From Synechococcus sp. BIOS-U3-1 (GTDB lineage Bacteria; Cyanobacteriota; Cyanobacteriia; PCC-6307; Cyanobiaceae), in NCBI RefSeq assembly GCF_014279975.1, contig NZ_CP047936.1, forward strand, positions 496,001 through 560,000: DNA of 64,000 nucleotides, read 5' to 3'. The notes under the pieces are model-generated. The model saw only the letters and a program-made list of their open reading frames with translations. It had not been told where the DNA came from and searched no databases. Numbering within the stretch: position 1 is the stretch's first letter; every line of letters starts with the position of its first letter. Below, piece after piece: positions 1 to 6,965 of the stretch. Position numbers and translations under genes: made by a program.

Positions 1-2
1 AA

Positions 3-425
3 CTCAGACTTCACCCTCAGCTCTGCCTGGCCATGCAGTGGGGGCTGGCTGCGCAGGATTGGGAGCCACTGCTTGGACCGATCGCTGCTTGGCTGAATCG
101 TCATGCGCCTGAGCCCTGCCTTGTCCATGGCGACCTCTGGGCTGGCAATGCAGCCGTGCTGGCTGACGGTCGTGGTCTGTTGATCGATCCCGCGAGCTGG
201 TGGGCTGATCGTGAAGTCGATCTGGCGATGACCCGTCTGTTCGGTGGCTTCTCTCGTCGATTGATGGAGGGATACTCCAGTGAATGGCCTTTGCCAGCTG
301 GCGCAGAACAGAGAGTTGAGACTCTCAATCTCTATCACCTGTTGAATCACGCCAACCTTTTTGGCGGTGGATACCAACAAAGAAGCCGCGAGATCCTTAC
401 GGATCTGCGGCTCTCCTTGCTCTGA
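3..425 (+). CDS. Fructosamine kinase family protein (3' part only)
   Basis: The gene enters from the left edge, and only about the last 140 residues are present; the frame is open to the first base. The visible part is the C-terminal lobe of an APH/fructosamine-kinase fold. LVHGDLWAGN is the catalytic loop with the presumed base Asp, and LLIDPASWW followed by REVDLAM is the metal-binding aspartate segment. NLYHLLNHANLFGGGY near the end is typical of the ketosamine-3-kinase family. These enzymes phosphorylate sugar adducts on proteins so that they decompose; the bacterial substrate is not certain. Family assignment is firm, exact substrate is inference. Confidence 0.85.
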   Translation, partial: LRLHPQLCLAMQWGLAAQDWEPLLGPIAAWLNRHAPEPCLVHGDLWAGNAAVLADGRGLLIDPASWWADREVDLAMTRLFGGFSRRLMEGYSSEWPLPAGAEQRVETLNLYHLLNHANLFGGGYQQRSREILTDLRLSLL

Positions 426-463
426 AAATTGGGAATGAAACTTGTGTCTCATCCCAGGCGGTT

Positions 464-820
464 TCAGCCCAAGTACTCCTTTCGCAGCGTCTGAATGCGG
501 GTCAAAAGTTCATTGCGCTTGTCGCTGGTGGTGAGGTTCTTCCAGCTCCATTGGCCCACAACCACAACGCCGAGTAGTTCGAGCAGGCCAGGAACAACAG
601 GCAGCAGGTTGATCGTGTCGAGAATCCCTTTGATCAGGATTTGGGCAACGATCACAGCGGCGAAAATGCCTACAACTTTGCCGATACGCCCTGCCTGGCT
701 CCAGTCGACCTTGTCGAGAGTTTCATTCACCTTGCCTAGGACGTCTTTGTAGCGCTCGGCGAATGCGACGTTGTCGCCTGTGGCGCTTTCAGTCGACTGC
801 GTAGTGGTTTCGTCGCTCAT
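464..820 (-). CDS. CAAD-domain membrane protein
   Basis: A 118-residue protein with an acidic, Ser/Thr-rich N-terminus, an amphipathic stretch (AERYKDVLGKVNETLDKVDW), two hydrophobic helices at about residues 47-68 and 72-90, and a charged tail ending LRKEYLG. This is the architecture of the CAAD domain (cyanobacterial aminoacyl-tRNA synthetase appended domain), also found alone as thylakoid proteins related to plant CURT1. It would anchor in the thylakoid membrane. It is convergent with the upstream kinase and divergent from the JAMM peptidase gene. The ATG start gives the expected length. Confidence 0.82.
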   Translation of the reverse strand: MSDETTTQSTESATGDNVAFAERYKDVLGKVNETLDKVDWSQAGRIGKVVGIFAAVIVAQILIKGILDTINLLPVVPGLLELLGVVVVGQWSWKNLTTSDKRNELLTRIQTLRKEYLG

Positions 821-873
821 GACGCCTAAGCTGGCTACTAATACTCCGCGACGATATCGGCAAGATCACTGGA

Positions 874-1425
874 ATGCCATGCCGGCTCCGTATCGATCTG
901 GATTGTCTGATGATTCTCAGGGCCTCACTAAGTGCTGTGTCACCTGAAGAAGGCTGCGCATTGCTGCTGGGGGAGTCATCTCCTGAACTCAACGTGCGCT
1001 TCGTGTGGCCCTGTTGCAATGTCTGGCGCCCTGGTTTCGGCGGATTCAGTGATGTGATCTCGGTGGATGGCGATCAAGCGCCGGTCTCCGTTTCGCGACG
1101 ATCAAGGTTTGCATTGGACCCTCGTGAGCAGATCGCTGCCCAGCGATGGTCTCGCCAAAGAGGTTGGCGGGTTCTCGGCAGTGCACACTCCCATCCAGAG
1201 GGTGATCCGGTGCCGAGTGTGCTGGACAGGCAATGGGCTGCCTGCGCAGGAGTCATGCTCATTGATGCCGGTGTCTCTGGTGTCCGTGCCTGGTGGCTGC
1301 AGGGGGCCGAGCAGGGGGGGGGCGACAAGCCTGTCATCGCTCTTTCGATGCTTGTCCACAGTCACGCAATGGTGGGAGACACTGTGAAGTCGAGTCCCGA
1401 TGGCGCATCTCGGCCTGTGCAATGA
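874..1425 (+). CDS. JAMM/MPN-domain (M67) metallopeptidase
   Basis: A 183-residue protein with the JAB/MPN fold. The N-terminal EEGCALLLG holds the conserved Glu, and SAHSHPEGDPVPSVLD is the JAMM zinc signature (H-x-H-P, then S-x-x-D). The family removes or trims ubiquitin-like or sulfur-carrier C-termini. Its stop overlaps the start of the next gene in an ATGA, and that gene is an E1-like activating enzyme with a rhodanese, so the two are probably translationally coupled and act on the same small carrier protein. A run of nine G at 1314-1322 lies inside the C-terminal coding part. ATG at 910 is an alternative start. Confidence 0.85.
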   Translation: MPCRLRIDLDCLMILRASLSAVSPEEGCALLLGESSPELNVRFVWPCCNVWRPGFGGFSDVISVDGDQAPVSVSRRSRFALDPREQIAAQRWSRQRGWRVLGSAHSHPEGDPVPSVLDRQWAACAGVMLIDAGVSGVRAWWLQGAEQGGGDKPVIALSMLVHSHAMVGDTVKSSPDGASRPVQ

Positions 1426-2585
1426 CGGAACACCTTCCAGATCGTGACCTGAGTGTGCAGGAGCGGGGACGTTATGCCCGTCATCTCACACTCCCGGAGT
1501 TTGGGGTCGTCGGCCAGCAGCGGTTGAAAACAGCATCGGTGCTGTGCGTTGGCGCAGGTGGGTTGGGCTCACCTTTATTGATGTACCTAGCGGCGGCTGG
1601 TGTTGGTCGTATCGGCATCGTTGACGATGACCGGGTGGAGGTCTCCAACCTGCAGCGGCAGGTGATTCATGCTGAAAGTGGAATCGGCCAGCTCAAGACA
1701 GACTCTGCCTGTCAAAGGATCGTGGGTCTTAATTCGCATTGCAGGGTTGAGCAGCATGCTTGTCGGCTCACCACCACGAATGCCATCGAGCTGATCGAGA
1801 GCCATGACCTGGTGGTGGATGGGTCCGATAACTTCCCCACGCGCTATCTGATCAACGATGTCTGCGCCTTGCTCAAGAAGCCTTGGGTGTACGGATCTGT
1901 TCAGCGTTTCGAGGGGCAGGTCAGTGTTTTTAACCAAGGTCTTCAGTCCCCGGATTACCGCGATCTGGTTCCAGAGCCACCGCCCCCGGGCCTTGTTCCC
2001 TCCTGCGCCGATGGAGGTGTAGTTGGGGTGATGCCGGGATTGATCGGGCTGCTCCAGGCCACCGAAACCATCAAGTTGCTGGCAGGAATCGGTGAATCTC
2101 TGGATGGGAGGCTGCTGCTTGTGGACGGCTTGACGATGCGTTTCCGCGAGCTCCGTCTGCAGCGTCGCCCCCATCGCCCTCCTATTACGGCTCTGATCGA
2201 TTACGAGGCGTTCTGTAGCGTCGATGACCCTGGCCGCCTTGAGGGAGCGTCAAGCGTGAAAAGCATTTCCGTGACAGAGCTCAGCGCATTATTTGAAGAG
2301 GGTGGAGAGCTTGTGCTGATTGATGTACGCAATCCCTCGGAAACAGAGGTGGCCGCGATTCCTCGATCGCAACTGATTCCACTTGCAACCATCGAGAACG
2401 GAGAAGGGATCGACGAGATCCGCGGTCTTGCTGGACAACGTCCGATCTACGTGTACTGCAAGCTGGGAGGACGTTCGGCCCGTGCTGTCGAGCTTTTGTC
2501 TGAACATGGCATCGTCGCCACCAACGTGGCGGGAGGGATTGATGCCTGGTCGCAGGAGGTTGATTCTGAAGTCCCCCGTTACTGA
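1422..2585 (+). CDS. moeB: E1-like adenylyltransferase with C-terminal rhodanese (MoeB/ThiF type)
   Basis: A 387-residue fusion. Residues about 10-250 are a ThiF/MoeB fold: GAGGLGSPLL nucleotide loop, VSNLQRQVIH substrate arginine motif, and SCADGGVVGVMPG near the crossover loop. Residues about 285-385 are a rhodanese with active-site cysteine in YCKLGGRSARA. The usual zinc CxxC pairs of E. coli MoeB are not seen. The enzyme should adenylate the C-terminal Gly of a sulfur carrier (ThiS/MoaD type) and hand sulfur from the rhodanese persulfide, like MOCS3. Start chosen at ATG 1422, overlapping the peptidase stop; the longer open frame upstream only shadows that gene. Confidence 0.9.
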   Translation: MTEHLPDRDLSVQERGRYARHLTLPEFGVVGQQRLKTASVLCVGAGGLGSPLLMYLAAAGVGRIGIVDDDRVEVSNLQRQVIHAESGIGQLKTDSACQRIVGLNSHCRVEQHACRLTTTNAIELIESHDLVVDGSDNFPTRYLINDVCALLKKPWVYGSVQRFEGQVSVFNQGLQSPDYRDLVPEPPPPGLVPSCADGGVVGVMPGLIGLLQATETIKLLAGIGESLDGRLLLVDGLTMRFRELRLQRRPHRPPITALIDYEAFCSVDDPGRLEGASSVKSISVTELSALFEEGGELVLIDVRNPSETEVAAIPRSQLIPLATIENGEGIDEIRGLAGQRPIYVYCKLGGRSARAVELLSEHGIVATNVAGGIDAWSQEVDSEVPRY

Positions 2586-2601
2586 TCTTCTGAACAGGAC
2601 T

Positions 2602-3804
2602 TCAATAATCCACTCCACGCTTGAGATCTACACCTTGTTCGGCGTAGTGCTTGTGGCAGACCATCTCCGAATGGACACTTGCCAGATCGAAGTAGGCCGG
2701 TGGGTGTTTGCAGCGGCCTGTGATGATTACTTCAGTTTCGGAAGGCTTGCGCACCAGCGCCTGCACGATGGGCTCGACCGGTAGCAGTTCCAAATCAACG
2801 GTGGGATTGAGTTCGTCCAGGATCACGGTCTTATAAAGGCCGCTGGCGATCGCCGCTCTGGCAATTTCCCAAGCACGTTCGGCCTCGACGTAGTCGATCG
2901 GCTCCTGTTGACCACGCCAGACGATCGCGTCCCGTCCGGAACGCAGGTGGTCCACCAGGTGCGGGTAGCTCTCACGCAGAGCTGCGATCGCAGCATCTTC
3001 GGTGTAGCCGTTACCACCCTTGAGCCACTGCAGGATCAGGACGCGGTGGCTTTTGTCCTGACTGATGCCTCGACCGATCGCCTGAAGTCCCTTGCCTAGG
3101 GCGCTGGTGGATTTCCCTTTGCCTTCGCCGGTGTAAATCTCGATTCCACCTGGTGACGGGAATGGAAGCAGCGAATCGTCCTTGGCCTCGATCCGCCTGT
3201 GGGCGCGCATCTCGGAGTGCAGATCGGCAATCTGAATCAACGGCTGGGGTGCAGCGCGGCCGGTCACAATGATTTCCATACCCTCCGGTCGTGCGGAGAG
3301 GGTCTTCACGACGTCCTTGATGTCGAGCAGCCCGAGATCCAGCAGCGGGTTCAGTTCGTCGAGAACCACCACGGAATAGAGAGCGCTGGCAATGGCGCCT
3401 CGCGCAATGTCCCAGCCTCTCTGCGCTTCCTGTTGGTCGAATTTGGTGGCCTCATCAGCGTTGAAGTAGTCAGCACGTCCTGTGCGGACCTGATCGATGA
3501 GGTGGGGGAAACCCTGCTGCAATGCTTCGATCGCAGCATCTTCGTCGTAAGCACGGCCAGGTCCTTTGAGAAACCGCAGCAGCAGGACCCGGGTTCGCCG
3601 TTGTTCGCAGATACCAAGACCGATGGTGCGCAGCACCACACCAAGTGCAGCTTGGCTCTTGCCTTTGCCTTCTCCGTCGTAGACGTGGAGTTGACCGAGA
3701 CTGCGTTCACGGCTGTCGGCAGCTGTAACGATGCCGATGCCGGGATTGCTGCGGCGACGTGCTCCGCTGGAGCTATCAGATGACTGGACTGCGTCCATCG
3801 TCAA
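2602..3804 (-). CDS. Tandem-domain CobO/BtuR-like cob(I)alamin adenosyltransferase
   Basis: A 400-residue protein made of two copies of the CobO/CobP/BtuR domain (about residues 38-205 and 218-390). Each has a P-loop GEGKGKS (first at residues 44-50), a conserved AIEAL/AIAAL stretch, and a VVLDELNP or VILDELNP Walker-B segment. Single-domain family members transfer the adenosyl group of ATP to corrinoid cobalt, in B12 synthesis or salvage. Both halves keep the catalytic-looking motifs, so neither is an obvious decayed copy. It is divergent from larE with only a few bases between the predicted starts, so one start is probably further inside. Confidence 0.85.
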   Translation of the reverse strand: MTMDAVQSSDSSSGARRRSNPGIGIVTAADSRERSLGQLHVYDGEGKGKSQAALGVVLRTIGLGICEQRRTRVLLLRFLKGPGRAYDEDAAIEALQQGFPHLIDQVRTGRADYFNADEATKFDQQEAQRGWDIARGAIASALYSVVVLDELNPLLDLGLLDIKDVVKTLSARPEGMEIIVTGRAAPQPLIQIADLHSEMRAHRRIEAKDDSLLPFPSPGGIEIYTGEGKGKSTSALGKGLQAIGRGISQDKSHRVLILQWLKGGNGYTEDAAIAALRESYPHLVDHLRSGRDAIVWRGQQEPIDYVEAERAWEIARAAIASGLYKTVILDELNPTVDLELLPVEPIVQALVRKPSETEVIITGRCKHPPAYFDLASVHSEMVCHKHYAEQGVDLKRGVDY

Positions 3805-3807
3805 TTC

Positions 3808-4707
3808 TTGGATGGCGCTTCTTACGATCGGAGCATACTGAGATTCCCGTTTTCAGCAGTGGCTTCTGAGACCTTCCGCCTGCTGGAACGACTGTCCATT
3901 GACGATGAGCAGCGCCTGAAGCAGCTGCGCCAATGGATCCTGGGTTGCGATCGCGTGTTCGTGGCTTATTCCGGAGGGGTGGACAGCACCTTGGTGGCTG
4001 CCATTGCCCAGGAACAGCTTGCCGACTGCGCATGCGCAATCACAGGGGTGTCGCCTTCGCTGGCTCCCCATTTGTTGGCTGAAGCTCGTCAGCAGGCGCA
4101 TTGGCTGCGAATTCGGCACCTGGAAGTGGAAACCAGGGAGCTCGAAGACCCCGCCTACAGCAGCAACCCCACGGATCGTTGTTATGCCTGCAAGCGCGAG
4201 CTGCACAGCCATCTCGCGCCCATTGCTGAGGCGGCTGATGGCGCGAGGGTGCTGGATGGTGTGAACCTTGATGACCTCGGCGATCATCGGCCTGGTCTTC
4301 AGGCAGCCAGTGAAGCAGGTGTGGGCTCACCGCTGGCGGATCTGCAGATCGATAAGGCCTGCGTGCGACGACTGTCCAGGGCGTTGGGATTTCCCTGGTG
4401 GGATAAGCCAGCTCAGCCGTGCCTGGCTTCACGATTTCCTTATGGGGAACCCATCAGCCATGACCGCCTGAGGCAGGTTGGTTGTGCGGAAGCCTGGCTG
4501 ATCGAACGGGGCTTCTGCCGCGTCAGAGTCCGATCCCAGGGCCTTTCGGCACGGATCGAGGTTCCTCAGGAGCGGCTTGCCGAACTGCTTGATCCTGAGA
4601 TTAGGGACCCACTCGTGAGGGTCATGCTCGAACTTGGCTTCACCACTGTGAGCCTTGATTTAGAAGGGTTGGTGAGTGGAAAACTCAACCGGGTCATTCC
4701 CGGTTGA
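3808..4707 (+). CDS. larE: LarE-like ATP-dependent sulfur-transferase (PP-loop)
   Basis: A 299-residue PP-loop enzyme: the AYSGGVDST loop at about residues 53-61, a PTDRCYACKRELH stretch, and PCLASRFPYG with the cysteine used as sacrificial sulfur donor in LarE. The family thiolates pyridinium dinucleotides to make the nickel-pincer cofactor of lactate racemase; other cyanobacterial members have unknown targets. The ATG at 3808 lies three bases from the divergent CobO start. A GTG at 3859 is a plausible alternative, and homology only begins near residue 25. No larB, larC or larA gene is visible nearby. Confidence 0.82.
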   Translation: MDGASYDRSILRFPFSAVASETFRLLERLSIDDEQRLKQLRQWILGCDRVFVAYSGGVDSTLVAAIAQEQLADCACAITGVSPSLAPHLLAEARQQAHWLRIRHLEVETRELEDPAYSSNPTDRCYACKRELHSHLAPIAEAADGARVLDGVNLDDLGDHRPGLQAASEAGVGSPLADLQIDKACVRRLSRALGFPWWDKPAQPCLASRFPYGEPISHDRLRQVGCAEAWLIERGFCRVRVRSQGLSARIEVPQERLAELLDPEIRDPLVRVMLELGFTTVSLDLEGLVSGKLNRVIPG

Positions 4708-4708
4708 G
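4684..4708 (+). terminator. Hairpin at the convergent larE/speD ends
   Basis: CTCAACCGGG at 4684-4693 pairs perfectly with CCCGGTTGAG at 4699-4708 around a TCATT loop. It overlaps the larE stop and lies just before the convergent speD stop. There is no clear T-run on either strand, so it may be a factor-assisted or bidirectional barrier rather than a simple intrinsic terminator. Confidence 0.45.
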
Positions 4709-4716
4709 GGGGGGAT

Positions 4717-5103
4717 TCAGCCAGCCTGAACGCTCGGTGTTCGTTCTGCTTCAGCCACTGCCGTGGGTGTTTCACGCAGAAAGCTGCGCATGGCATGGTG
4801 ATCTGCTCCCAGTTCTTGCCTGAGGTGTTCACAGGCTGACTCTGGCATGGTGTGGTCGCCGCACGTGAACACATCCACTGCGGCGTATCCGTTTTCAGGC
4901 CAGGTGTGAATGGAGATATGGGACTCGGCAAGCAACGCGAGACCTGTCACGCCCTGAGGTTCGAATCGGTGAGTGATGAGGTTGAGAAGGGTGGCACCAG
5001 CACGTTTCGCTGCCATCGTGATGGTGGTCCTCAGGAAGGCTTCATCGTTGAGCTTGCGCTCATCGCAGCCATAGAGCTCAAGGATGCAATGTTTCCCAAC
5101 CAT
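4717..5103 (-). CDS. speD: S-adenosylmethionine decarboxylase proenzyme
   Basis: The short (class 1B) bacterial form of AdoMet decarboxylase, about 128 residues from the chosen ATG, matching the usual length near 126. [13 protein letters not shown] is the conserved N-terminus. [21 protein letters not shown] contains the Glu-Ser self-cleavage site whose serine becomes the pyruvoyl group, and [10 protein letters not shown] follows. It supplies decarboxylated AdoMet for spermidine synthesis. The frame is open to 5334, but that part overlaps recF. A TTG at 5148 or ATG at 5199 could add a short leader. Confidence 0.9.
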   Translation of the reverse strand: MVGKHCILELYGCDERKLNDEAFLRTTITMAAKRAGATLLNLITHRFEPQGVTGLALLAESHISIHTWPENGYAAVDVFTCGDHTMPESACEHLRQELGADHHAMRSFLRETPTAVAEAERTPSVQAG

Positions 5104-5228
5104 GTCAGTCGCACTTGTCTGACTGGGGCTGGAGGCTGAAATGGTCAAAGCGTCGTCCCATCCCGGATTGGGATGCAGGCAGGACAGGGTCTGCTCCATC
5201 AGGGCATCGAGACAAATGGCCCCAGACC

Positions 5229-6347
5229 CTAGCTTTTTCTGATCCCGTTTCTCAAGTGATCGGCATTGAGAATCTGCGAACGCTGCCGCCATTGGCCTTC
5301 GAAGGCATCCAGGTGGGTTGCGCTCACCAGGCATTGATGGGAATCGCCCACGGCTTCCAGCAGGGTGAGTTGACGACGCGGATCCAATTCTGCCAACACG
5401 TCGTCCAGCAGCAGTAGAGGGGGATGGCCACAGAGTTCACCCACCAATTCCAGTTCGGCCAGCTTCAGTGCCAGCACCACGGTGCGCTGCTGTCCGGCAG
5501 AGCCGAAGCGACGAGCTGCAGTGCCATTGAGCATTAGATCGATTTCATCGCGATGGGGGCCAACCCTGCAGCTGCCTAGCCGCTCCTCTTCCGGACGCTG
5601 CCGCTGTAGCTGCTCTTCTATGGAGAGCCTCCAGGCTTCTTCGGCCTCTTCCCCTTCCAGCACGCTCCCCGGCGTGTAGCGCAGTTCGAGTTGTTCATGG
5701 CCCTGGCTGAGACATTGCTGCCAGGCCGCGGCGAGCGGCTCTAATCGTGCCAGTGCTCGGCGGCGGCGGCGGTGAATGCGTGTGCATACCAGTGCCATCT
5801 GGGTGTCGAAGCTGTCCAGGAGCGCGTTCCGTTCCAACGATGTGCCGAGGCCACTTCGTCTCCAGAATTGACTGCGTTGTCGCAGCAGGCGGTTGTAGCG
5901 ACCAATCAGATCGCCGTAGACCGGTTCCAATTGCAACACGACCCGATCGAGCCACTGACGCCTCAGTGCTGGCTCGCCACGCACCAGATGCAGGTCCAAC
6001 GCACTAAATCCGACACAGCGCAGCGGGCCGATCAGATCCATTTGACGCTGCAGCAGCTTTCCGTTGCGTCGTGCCTGTCGTCCTCCCCGTCGCCTTAGTT
6101 CCAGTTCCACCACATCGTCATCCAGGCAGGTGGCCTTGAGCAGAGCGCGGGAAGCATCCCAGTGGATCAGATCCGCGTCTTGGCTGGATCGATGGGAGCG
6201 CAGGCTGCCCAGAAGCTCCACTGATTCGAGCAGGTTGGATTTGCCAACGCCATTGCTGCCGATGACCAGCAGACGGGGGGCATCAATCTCCACCTGCAGC
6301 TGGCAGTGGTTGCGGAACTCCTGCAGTTCGAGCCGGAGAAGCCGAAT
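5229..6347 (-). CDS. recF: DNA replication/repair protein RecF
   Basis: An SMC-like ATPase for loading RecA at gaps: Walker [13 protein letters not shown] near the N-terminus, signature region [11 protein letters not shown], and Walker [13 protein letters not shown]. The family begins with a strand reading roughly [13 protein letters not shown]; here that stretch is encoded in frame upstream of the first GTG (6293), but no ATG, GTG or TTG precedes it before a stop. I therefore place the start at ATT (6347-6345), which restores the normal N-terminus. A protein starting at GTG 6293 would lack beta-strand 1. It lies just upstream of tRNA-Arg, which is on the other strand. Confidence 0.88.
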   Translation of the reverse strand: MRLLRLELQEFRNHCQLQVEIDAPRLLVIGSNGVGKSNLLESVELLGSLRSHRSSQDADLIHWDASRALLKATCLDDDVVELELRRRGGRQARRNGKLLQRQMDLIGPLRCVGFSALDLHLVRGEPALRRQWLDRVVLQLEPVYGDLIGRYNRLLRQRSQFWRRSGLGTSLERNALLDSFDTQMALVCTRIHRRRRRALARLEPLAAAWQQCLSQGHEQLELRYTPGSVLEGEEAEEAWRLSIEEQLQRQRPEEERLGSCRVGPHRDEIDLMLNGTAARRFGSAGQQRTVVLALKLAELELVGELCGHPPLLLLDDVLAELDPRRQLTLLEAVGDSHQCLVSATHLDAFEGQWRQRSQILNADHLRNGIRKS

Positions 6348-6409
6348 CGGTCCGTGTGCGGTGTGTGGCTAAGGTAACTGGAGCGTGGTTGTTCTTCCAG
6401 CCGCCGCGT

Positions 6410-6483
6410 GGGCATGTAGCTCAGTTGGATAGAGCATCAGATTCCGGTTCTGAGGGTCGGGGGTTCGAGTCCCTCCATGCTCG
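6410..6483 (+). tRNA. tRNA-Arg (anticodon CCG)
   Basis: A complete cloverleaf. The acceptor GGGCATG pairs with CATGCTC, the D arm is GCTC/GAGC, and the anticodon stem TCAGA/TCTGA holds a TTCCGGT loop giving anticodon CCG (reads CGG). The T arm is GGGGG-TTCGAGT-CCCTC with one wobble-type mismatch. The discriminator is G and no CCA is encoded. Confidence 0.95.
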
Positions 6484-6503
6484 TGTTCAGAAAGATCGAC
6501 TGG

Positions 6504-6965
6504 TCATCGGAGCCGCAGACCCATTGCCCTGATCCCGCCTGGATCGAGAATGAATCCTCGTGATTTGAGGGCATCCAGCGCCTGGGCTGGAGCTGCAATC
6601 GAAATGCTGCATCCGGGCAGATCTTTGCGCAGACAAACCAGTGATCGGTGAACGAGCACTGCCAGCAATTGGGATTGATCAGGTCCTGAAGCGGCTGTCA
6701 AATTCCAGAGATTGGCATTGAGCGCCCGATCACTGGTGGCTCTCACGAAGCCCACAAGCCGTTGCTCCTCACTGTCGAGGATGCTGAGGTGCCAGATGCT
6801 GCGTTGCAGTGCAAGCGGCCACCGTTCAACAGGGTGAGGTTGATCGCCGCAGTCTTCCAGCAAGGCATTGATGCTTTCCCCATCGGGAACGAACTCCATG
6901 CTCATGCTGTAGCGCTCAGGGAGCCGTGGAGCGGCGGCCTGTTGGCGAAAGGGAAGTAGTGCCAC
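6504..6965 (-). CDS. GNAT-like acetyltransferase domain protein
   Basis: A 153-residue protein with the layout of the GNAT fold: WHLSILDSEEQRLVGFVRATSD (beta 2-4), a linker with LNANLWNLTA, then LLAVLVHRSLVCLRKDL as the CoA-loop helix, and a C-terminal ALKSRGFILDPG segment as in GNAT beta 6-7. The pyrophosphate loop is not the classic Q/RxxGxG/A, so activity is uncertain. The GTG start directly follows the ppc stop, making it the last gene of the trpE-gshA-ppc operon. A later ATG near residue 21 is possible. Confidence 0.7.
   Translation of the reverse strand: MALLPFRQQAAAPRLPERYSMSMEFVPDGESINALLEDCGDQPHPVERWPLALQRSIWHLSILDSEEQRLVGFVRATSDRALNANLWNLTAASGPDQSQLLAVLVHRSLVCLRKDLPGCSISIAAPAQALDALKSRGFILDPGGIRAMGLRLR

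Noticed and set aside
1587-2174. 195-residue minus-strand ORF
   Set aside because: It lies wholly antisense to the moeB-rhodanese gene, which has clear motifs; a shadow frame.
3199-3783. 194-residue plus-strand ORF
   Set aside because: Antisense to the tandem CobO gene; no family motif and composition typical of a complementary frame.
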